Source: an uncultured Lachnospiraceae bacterium
GTDB taxonomy: Bacteria; Bacillota; Clostridia; Lachnospirales; Lachnospiraceae
Reading direction: 5' to 3'
NCBI GenBank assembly: GCA_900555195.1
Contig: USKC01000099.1
Coordinates: 1-9,594 of the forward strand
Length of the DNA: 9,594 nt
The notes beneath the pieces were generated by a model that was given only the letters and a program-made list of their open reading frames with translations, was not told the DNA's origin and did not search any database. How positions within the stretch are numbered: the first letter of the stretch is position 1; each line of letters starts with the position of its first letter. Both the position numbers and the translations under genes were made by a program. Shown piece after piece: positions 5,030 to 9,594 of the stretch.

Positions 5030-6667
5030 ATGGAGAACACTTTTTTTCAGGATCGGGAAGGGCGGCCTTTCATGCCGGTAGGGCTGCAGGCGCATAATTC
5101 TTCCAGCGGAACGCCGCTGATCCGCCGGGCGATCGAAGCAATACGGCTGTATGGGGGCAACTGTCTGGAAGCGCCGGTATATTGGTATCGAATAGAGCCT
5201 CAGATGGACAGGTACGAGATGGATCTGGTGAAAGAACTCGTGGATGAAGCCAGGGGAGCGGGGCTGCATCTGATCCTGCTGTGGTTCGGAATGAGCAAAA
5301 ACGGCCATCCCAATTATGCGCCGGAGTATGTGAAGCTGCAGCCGGAACTGTACCGGTTGGCGATCGGGGCGGACGGAGCGCCGGTGGCATCCCTGTCGCC
5401 GCATTGCAGGGAGACTTTGGAACGGGATAAGAAGGCCTTTGTGAAGCTCATGGAGTTTCTGAAGGAGTATGACCAGGATAGCAGGACAGTGCTGGCAGTT
5501 CAGATTGAAAATGAGATGGGCTATGCAAACACGGATATGGATTATTCGATGCAGGCTCAGATGGATTATGAAAAACCGGTGCCGGAAGCGCTTGAAGGGA
5601 TCTTTTTGGAGGACAGCGGGGCGGAAAGCGTGGGGCCGGAAGCCTGCGATTGGAAGCGGCAGTTTGGACGGCATGCGCATGAAGCATTTTCGGCCTGGTA
5701 TCATGCCTGTTATGTGAACGAGATCACGGCAGCGGGAAAGGCTGTCTATCCGCTGCATCTGTATACGAATGTGATGGTGGGAGAGACAGGATATGAAGAA
5801 GCGGGCAAGTGTTATAATGCCGGAGCGGCGGTAGGCCGCGTGCTGGATATCTGGAAGGCAGGCGCACCGCAGCTGGATCTGATCGGGCCGGATATCTACA
5901 ATCAGAACCGGAGAGAATACATGCGGATATGCGACGCCTATACAAGGGAGGACAACCCGCTGTTTATTCCGGAGTCGCCGGTCTACGGAGAGGCCAATGC
6001 CATGAATATGCTGCTGGCCGCAGCGGACTATGGGGCGATCGGCCTCTGCTGCTTCGGGGCGGAAAGCGCTTTGGATGAGAAGGGGGAACTTCGTCCGGAA
6101 TGCAGGGATATGGCGCTCACTATGAAGACAGTGGCCGGGATGGCGCCTTTGCTGATTCGGTACAGGAATACGGGACGGGTGCATGCGATTGCGGAAGAAG
6201 AATTTGAGGGCAGCAGATATCTGAAGCTGGACAAGTACCATGTGATCGCCCATTTCAGCCGCTCGCTTACGATGAATTATGGTTATACGCAGGATGTAAA
6301 GTCAGAGGAAGGGAAAAAGAAGCTTCAGGTCAGGGGCCGGGCGCTTTTGGTGCAGACCGGAGAGCACGAATTCTATCTGGGAGGGGCAGGCGTGGCCCTG
6401 GATTTCATCAGAAGGCCGGAGCCGGAAGAGGAAGATTCCTATTGCCAGCTGTCTTCGAGGATGAGCACGCAGCTGAATTTCCTTTCTGTGGAAGAAGGGC
6501 ATTTTGAAGGGGATAGATGGGTAAAGGATCAAGACAGGAACGGGGATGAGACGAATTTTTCCCAATACGTTCTGGAAGGACAGATTATCCGCATCCGGCT
6601 GAATCCCAATACGGGGAAAGGCCTGATGCATGAGGAAGGAAACGGAGAGACGGATCTATGGTTATAA
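5030..6667 (+). CDS. GH35-like glycoside hydrolase with DUF5597-type C-terminus
   Basis: A 545-residue TIM-barrel glycoside hydrolase, probably a beta-galactosidase-like retaining enzyme. It begins with the substrate-groove region GLQAHNSSS (18-26), then NCLEAPVYWYRIEP (44-57) and LWFGMSKNG (84-92), as in GH35-like proteins that carry a C-terminal DUF5597 domain. The likely acid/base is Glu162 in VQIENEMG and the likely nucleophile is Glu315 in LFIPES. The C-terminal part (about 400-540) is beta-rich and consistent with DUF5597. There is no signal peptide, so it should act in the cytoplasm on small imported glycosides. AAAGGGAGG (5014-5022) sits 7 nt before the ATG. Its 3' end overlaps cca by 10 bp. 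No transporter or sugar regulator is adjacent, so the substrate is open; the family call is recalled from motif pattern. Confidence 0.82.
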   Translation: MENTFFQDREGRPFMPVGLQAHNSSSGTPLIRRAIEAIRLYGGNCLEAPVYWYRIEPQMDRYEMDLVKELVDEARGAGLHLILLWFGMSKNGHPNYAPEYVKLQPELYRLAIGADGAPVASLSPHCRETLERDKKAFVKLMEFLKEYDQDSRTVLAVQIENEMGYANTDMDYSMQAQMDYEKPVPEALEGIFLEDSGAESVGPEACDWKRQFGRHAHEAFSAWYHACYVNEITAAGKAVYPLHLYTNVMVGETGYEEAGKCYNAGAAVGRVLDIWKAGAPQLDLIGPDIYNQNRREYMRICDAYTREDNPLFIPESPVYGEANAMNMLLAAADYGAIGLCCFGAESALDEKGELRPECRDMALTMKTVAGMAPLLIRYRNTGRVHAIAEEEFEGSRYLKLDKYHVIAHFSRSLTMNYGYTQDVKSEEGKKKLQVRGRALLVQTGEHEFYLGGAGVALDFIRRPEPEEEDSYCQLSSRMSTQLNFLSVEEGHFEGDRWVKDQDRNGDETNFSQYVLEGQIIRIRLNPNTGKGLMHEEGNGETDLWL

Positions 6668-7986
6668 AGCTTCCGCAGGAGGTGCGGACAATCCTTCATA
6701 CATTGCAGTGGGCGGGATATGAAGCCTATGCGGTAGGCGGCTGTGTACGGGACAGCCTGCTGGGCCGCACGCCGGAGGACTGGGATATTACGACCCAGGC
6801 AAAGCCGGAAGAGACCAAGGCTTTATTTAGCCGCACCATCGACACGGGCATCCAGCACGGAACGGTGACGGTGATGATGCACGGCAGAGGGTATGAGGTG
6901 ACGACCTATCGGGTGGACGGAGAATATGAGGACGGCAGACATCCGAAGGAAGTGGCCTTTACCGCGGAACTGAAGGAGGATCTGCGCAGGCGCGACTTTA
7001 CGATCAATGCCATGGCTTATAACGAAGAACAGGGCCTTGTGGATGCTTTTGGAGGAAAAGAGGATCTGAAGGCAGGGATCATCCGATGTGTCGGTGATCC
7101 GGACGAGCGTTTTACGGAAGACGCGCTGCGGATTATGCGGGCCGTTCGTTTCTCCGCCCAGCTTGGGTTCGTCATTGAGGAGAGAACCAAGTCCGCCATC
7201 CGCGGCCATGCATCCAGGCTGAGCCAGGTGAGCGCGGAACGGATTCAGGTGGAACTGACCAAACTGCTGGTCAGCCCTCACCCTCAGTTTTTGCGCACGG
7301 CCTGGGAAAGCGGAATCACTGCCCAGATACTTCCTGAGTTCGACCGGCTGATGGAACTGAGGCAGAATCATGAGGACCATTCCTATCGTGAAGGGGAACG
7401 CACGCTGTGCGCCATGCAGGCTGTCCGGCCGGAACGCTGTCTGCGCCTGGCCATGCTCTTGCATGATATTGGGAAACCCGTCTGCCAAGACGCGGATGAA
7501 AGGGGAAATGCGTCCCATGAGGGGCATGCGTCCGTTTCCGCTTCCATGGCCAGGGATATTCTGAAAAGGCTGCGCTATGACAATGCTACCATAGAGTTGG
7601 TCTGCCGTCTCGTCACATGGCATGATGCAAAGATCGGGTTGGAAAAAAGGGCAGTGCGCAAAGCAGCTTCCAAGATGGGGCCGGATCTGTTTCCTCTGAT
7701 TCTGGAAGTAAAGGCCGCAGATCTGGCGGCTTGTAGGGATGAGCGCAGACAGGATGAAGAAAACAGCCTGGAACGCCTGAAGGCTCTCTGGGAAGAGATC
7801 AGCCGGGAAGGAGCACCTCTGACCCTGAAGGAACTGGCCGTCACAGGGAGCGATCTGATCCGGCATGGAATGAAGCCAGGTCCGGCGCTGGGAGAGACGC
7901 TGAACGCTCTCCTTGAGATTGTTCTTGAAGAACCTGAGAAAAATACGAAAGAATATTTGCTCGCAAACCTTCCGAAAGAAACATAA
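6658..7986 (+). CDS. cca: CCA-adding tRNA nucleotidyltransferase with HD domain
   Basis: A 442-residue class II tRNA nucleotidyltransferase that adds or repairs the 3' CCA of tRNAs in the cytoplasm. The catalytic head has GGCVRDSLLG (27-36) and the metal-binding pair in EDWDITT (Asp41, Asp43); RRDFTINAMAY (111-121) is the conserved motif that follows. The neck holds DALRIMRAVRFSAQLGF (155-171) and ERIQVEL (194-200), where nucleotide selection occurs. An HD domain follows with LLHDIGKP (His269, Asp270), an arrangement common in Firmicutes. It starts 10 bp before the end of the hydrolase gene, with GGAG (6644-6647) 10 nt upstream, so translation is probably coupled. No intrinsic terminator follows the stop, so transcription may run on into the CotS-like gene. 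Confidence 0.96.
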   Translation: MVIKLPQEVRTILHTLQWAGYEAYAVGGCVRDSLLGRTPEDWDITTQAKPEETKALFSRTIDTGIQHGTVTVMMHGRGYEVTTYRVDGEYEDGRHPKEVAFTAELKEDLRRRDFTINAMAYNEEQGLVDAFGGKEDLKAGIIRCVGDPDERFTEDALRIMRAVRFSAQLGFVIEERTKSAIRGHASRLSQVSAERIQVELTKLLVSPHPQFLRTAWESGITAQILPEFDRLMELRQNHEDHSYREGERTLCAMQAVRPERCLRLAMLLHDIGKPVCQDADERGNASHEGHASVSASMARDILKRLRYDNATIELVCRLVTWHDAKIGLEKRAVRKAASKMGPDLFPLILEVKAADLAACRDERRQDEENSLERLKALWEEISREGAPLTLKELAVTGSDLIRHGMKPGPALGETLNALLEIVLEEPEKNTKEYLLANLPKET

Positions 7987-8092
7987 GTTGCGTTTCCTTC
8001 TCATAAGATAGGTAATACCTACGGGATGAACGGATGCCAAGAAATGCGGTGTAATTCCCGACAGGCCCCGGGATGAGAGGGAGGAAGCGGCA
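7987..8092 (+). promoter_or_regulatory. Structured leader before the CotS-like gene
   Basis: CGGGATGA occurs twice, at 8022-8029 and 8069-8076. TCCCG (8056-8060) between them can pair with the CGGGA of either copy, giving two mutually exclusive stems; the downstream copy lies just before the ribosome binding site (AGGGAGG, 8078-8084). A small AGGT-AAT-ACCT hairpin precedes this (8010-8020). CATAAGAT (8002-8009) with ACATAAG 14 bases upstream loosely resembles a sporulation sigma-E promoter, which would suit the product, but the match is weak. No known riboswitch class is supported. Confidence 0.3.
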
Positions 8093-9085
8093 GTGAATGA
8101 CAGAGCGGTGAGCATTTTTGAAAAATATGACATACAGATCCTGCGAACGGCGAAGGGCAGGGGGGCGCTTCTCGCACAGACGGAAGAAGGCTGGTATATT
8201 CTGAAGGAATATACAGGCCCTGCGGCGAGGCTGGAAGCGCAGGAGAAACTGCTTGCCCGGATAAGGGAATCCGGTTTTACAGCTGTGGAAGAATTAAGGC
8301 GCAATAAGGAGGGGGAGCTGATTTCCTACGATCAGGATCGGGTTCCTTATATCCTGAAAACCTGGTTCGAGGGAAGGGAATGCAACCTGCGGGACGTGAA
8401 GGAATGCCAGAATGCGGTCAAAACGCTCGGCAGGCTCCATCATGCCATGACGCAGCCTCAGCTGGCTTCGGAGTACCAGATTCCCGCGTTCAGCCTGGAG
8501 AAAGAGTATCTGAAGCATAATCGGGAACTGAAAAAAGTGCGCCGGTATCTGCGGGAAAAGGGGCAGAAGACAGAATTTGAGATATATTTGCTGCACCATT
8601 ATGATTTCTTCTATGAAAAGGCGCTCAAAGCGGAAGAGTGCCTGAAGAAGGACAGGGGGAAGCAGGAAAAGGCCTCTCCCGGAACGGGTGCGCAGGCGGT
8701 GTTCTGCCATGGAGACTTCCAGCATCATAATCTGATCTGCAGGCCTGACGGCTTTGCGGTGATCAATTTTGAAAAGTTCCTTCTGGATAATCCGATTCGG
8801 GATCTGTATCTGTTTTTGCGCAAGCTTCTGGAGAAAAACAACTGGTCGCCGAGCCTTGCGCTGAGCATGCTGACCGCCTATGAGACGCAGCGGACGCTCA
8901 CGGATGAGGACAGAACACAGCTTTACTACAGATTTGTCTATCCGGAAAAATTCTGGAAGATCGTCAATTTCTACTATAACAGCACCAAAACATGGATACC
9001 CGGAAGAAATCAGGAAAAACTGGAGAATCTGCTCAGCCAGGAAGCGGAAAAATGCGTGTTCCTGGAGAGCATCTGGCAATATTGA
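8093..9085 (+). CDS. CotS-family spore-coat / kinase-fold protein
   Basis: A 330-residue protein with the aminoglycoside phosphotransferase (APH/CotS) fold. The N lobe shows YILKEY with Lys38 in the usual strand-3 position. The C lobe has the catalytic loop CHGDFQHHNLI (205-215; Asp208, Asn213) and then INFEKFLLDNPIRDLYLFLRK, where the metal-binding aspartate of the usual I-D-F motif is Asn225. CotS-type proteins belong to the spore coat or to spore-associated phosphorylation in Firmicutes, so expression late in sporulation in the mother cell is expected. The start is GTG at 8093, chosen because AGGGAGG lies 8 nt upstream and the frame is not open to a better ATG. A terminator follows at 9158-9200. 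Other APH-like kinases are possible, but the fold is clear. Confidence 0.82.
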   Translation: MNDRAVSIFEKYDIQILRTAKGRGALLAQTEEGWYILKEYTGPAARLEAQEKLLARIRESGFTAVEELRRNKEGELISYDQDRVPYILKTWFEGRECNLRDVKECQNAVKTLGRLHHAMTQPQLASEYQIPAFSLEKEYLKHNRELKKVRRYLREKGQKTEFEIYLLHHYDFFYEKALKAEECLKKDRGKQEKASPGTGAQAVFCHGDFQHHNLICRPDGFAVINFEKFLLDNPIRDLYLFLRKLLEKNNWSPSLALSMLTAYETQRTLTDEDRTQLYYRFVYPEKFWKIVNFYYNSTKTWIPGRNQEKLENLLSQEAEKCVFLESIWQY

Positions 9086-9157
9086 TCTTGCGGCGATGAC
9101 GGAGTGACATATGTCCTTTGCCGGAGAAAAATGATGGGCGAAAAAACGATAAAACAT

Positions 9158-9200
9158 GGCGCGTTTCCAGAAAATGGCACGCGCCTTTCCCCGTTTCTTT
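9158..9200 (+). terminator. Intrinsic terminator after the CotS-like gene
   Basis: GGCGCGT (9158-9164) pairs perfectly with ACGCGCC (9179-9185), extended inward by CCA/TGG across a small internal loop. A pyrimidine-rich tail with TTT and then TTTCTTTTT follows. On the minus strand the stem is followed by T4 and later T6, so it could act in both directions, but no minus-strand gene is evident there. Confidence 0.7.
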
Positions 9201-9220
9201 TTCTGTTAACATGTGCTGGG

Positions 9221-9256
9221 AAAAAGGGAAAAATGCCGCAAAAATGCCGCTTTTTT
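9221..9256 (+). repeat. Tandem 11-bp repeat with phased A-tracts
   Basis: AAAAATGCCGC is present twice back to back (9229-9239, 9240-9250). With A5 at 9221-9225 and T6 at 9251-9256 the tracts are spaced about 8, 11 and 11 bp apart, near the helical repeat, so intrinsic bending is expected. The array ends 12 bases before the HU -35 box. Confidence 0.7.
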
Positions 9257-9268
9257 CAAGGGAAAGTC

Positions 9269-9297
9269 TTGACAAAGAGGGGTGGAACGTTTATATA
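9269..9297 (+). promoter_or_regulatory. HU gene promoter (sigma-A type)
   Basis: TTGACA (9269-9274) is a perfect -35; TATATA (9292-9297) follows after 17 bases. A perfect TATAAT at 9296-9301 is also present but at 21 bases, which is too far. The start should be near 9304, giving a leader of about 68 nt. The phased A-tracts immediately upstream could act as an UP-like or bend element. Confidence 0.85.
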
Positions 9298-9371
9298 TAA
9301 TATAGTGTCTTAAGAGTTTACTCTTTTTGCATACCGAATTTATTTAAAATTGAGTACAGGAGGAGTTCATA

Positions 9372-9594
9372 ATGAACAAAACAGAGTTAGTTGCAGCAAT
9401 GGCTGAAGCGGCTGAAATTTCCAAGAAAGATGCGGAGAAGGCTCTCAAGGCTTTCACTGATGTAGTAGCGGACGAGCTGAAGAAGGGTGAGAAGGTTCAG
9501 CTGGTTGGATTCGGAACGTTTGAAGTATCTGAGAGAGCTGCAAGAGAAGGAAGAAATCCTCAGAGCGGCGAAGTTATGAAGATTGCTGCTTCCA
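9372..9594 (+). CDS. hup: HU-family nucleoid protein, 3'-truncated by window
   Basis: The first 74 codons of a DNA-binding protein HU, which bends and compacts chromosomal DNA as a dimer. The visible protein opens MNKTELVAAMAEAAEISKKD, continues with the second helix (KALKAFTDVVADELKKG) and the turn VQLVGFGTFEV (43-53), and reaches the DNA-binding arm (RAAREGRNPQSGEVMKI), which carries the Arg-Asn-Pro tip that intercalates. HU is normally about 90 residues, so roughly 17 residues are missing past the window end. AGGAGG (9358-9363) is 8 nt before the ATG. It has its own strong promoter and is separated from the gene upstream by a terminator. IHF-type proteins are unlikely in this lineage. Confidence 0.96.
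   Translation, partial: MNKTELVAAMAEAAEISKKDAEKALKAFTDVVADELKKGEKVQLVGFGTFEVSERAAREGRNPQSGEVMKIAAS

Noticed and set aside
5006..6253. A 415-codon minus-strand frame opposite the glycosidase.
   Set aside because: Same codon-bias artefact; no ribosome binding site or recognisable motif, while the plus frame shows catalytic motifs.
8022..8076. Cobalamin riboswitch suggested by GGTGTAATTCCCGACAGG.
   Set aside because: No B12 box, no other conserved arms, and the region is too short before the start codon; the gene product is not a cobalamin function.
6823..8304. A 493-codon minus-strand frame opposite cca and the start of the CotS-like gene.
   Set aside because: It runs antisense to two well-supported genes and has no protein-like features.
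8294..9157. A 287-codon minus-strand frame opposite the CotS-like gene.
   Set aside because: Antisense to a gene with clear APH-fold motifs; no start signals or family resemblance.
9312..9328. A small hairpin AAGAG-TTTA-CTCTT with T5 in the HU leader, like an attenuator.
   Set aside because: Only five mostly A-U base pairs; too weak to act as a terminator without further support.

Overview
The window looks like chromosomal DNA from a spore-forming, anaerobic Firmicute, most likely a gut Lachnospiraceae (Clostridium cluster XIVa). I infer this from protein character only: a typical clostridial HU, a CotS-family spore protein, a UgtP-type glycolipid synthase beside a PlsY homologue, strong AGGAGG-type ribosome binding sites, and TTGACA/TATAAT-like promoters. 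No tRNA, rRNA, CRISPR array, transposase, integrase or phage gene was seen, so this is core rather than accessory DNA.

Layout, left to right. (1) Positions 2-1849, plus strand: the end of an OmpR-type response regulator directly abutting a membrane sensor histidine kinase. (2) 1850-2063: the convergent gap, with a very long inverted repeat (36-bp arms) and, separately, the minus-strand terminator of the next gene. (3) 2064-2511, minus: a cold-shock protein with a strong promoter and a leader of about 200 nt that contains a perfect 21-bp stem followed by seven U, i.e. a likely attenuator. (4) 2512-2832: a non-coding stretch ending in a second long inverted repeat that covers the stop codon of the next gene. 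(5) 2820-4596, minus: a two-gene membrane-lipid operon, a PlsY-like acyltransferase followed by a UgtP/MGDG-synthase-like glycosyltransferase, overlapping by 44 bp. (6) 4597-5029: a divergent intergenic region with a promoter for each side and an 11-bp direct repeat next to the rightward -35 box. (7) 5030-7986, plus: a cytosolic GH35-like/DUF5597 glycoside hydrolase overlapping the CCA-adding enzyme gene by 10 bp. (8) 7987-9085: a short leader and a CotS-family kinase-fold protein starting at GTG. (9) 9086-9594: a terminator, phased A-tracts, a strong promoter and the 5' part of the HU gene, cut by the window end.

How the parts fit: the lipid pair probably acts in glycerolipid/glycolipid synthesis at the membrane. 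The two-component pair is a separate signalling unit whose output is not visible. The hydrolase-cca pairing looks like transcriptional convenience, not shared function. The points most worth a second look are the csp leader attenuator, the two long 3'-end hairpins, the altered substrate motif in the PlsY homologue, the replaced DFG-type aspartate in the CotS-family protein, and the phased A-tracts upstream of HU. I did not find a clearly new multi-gene system.
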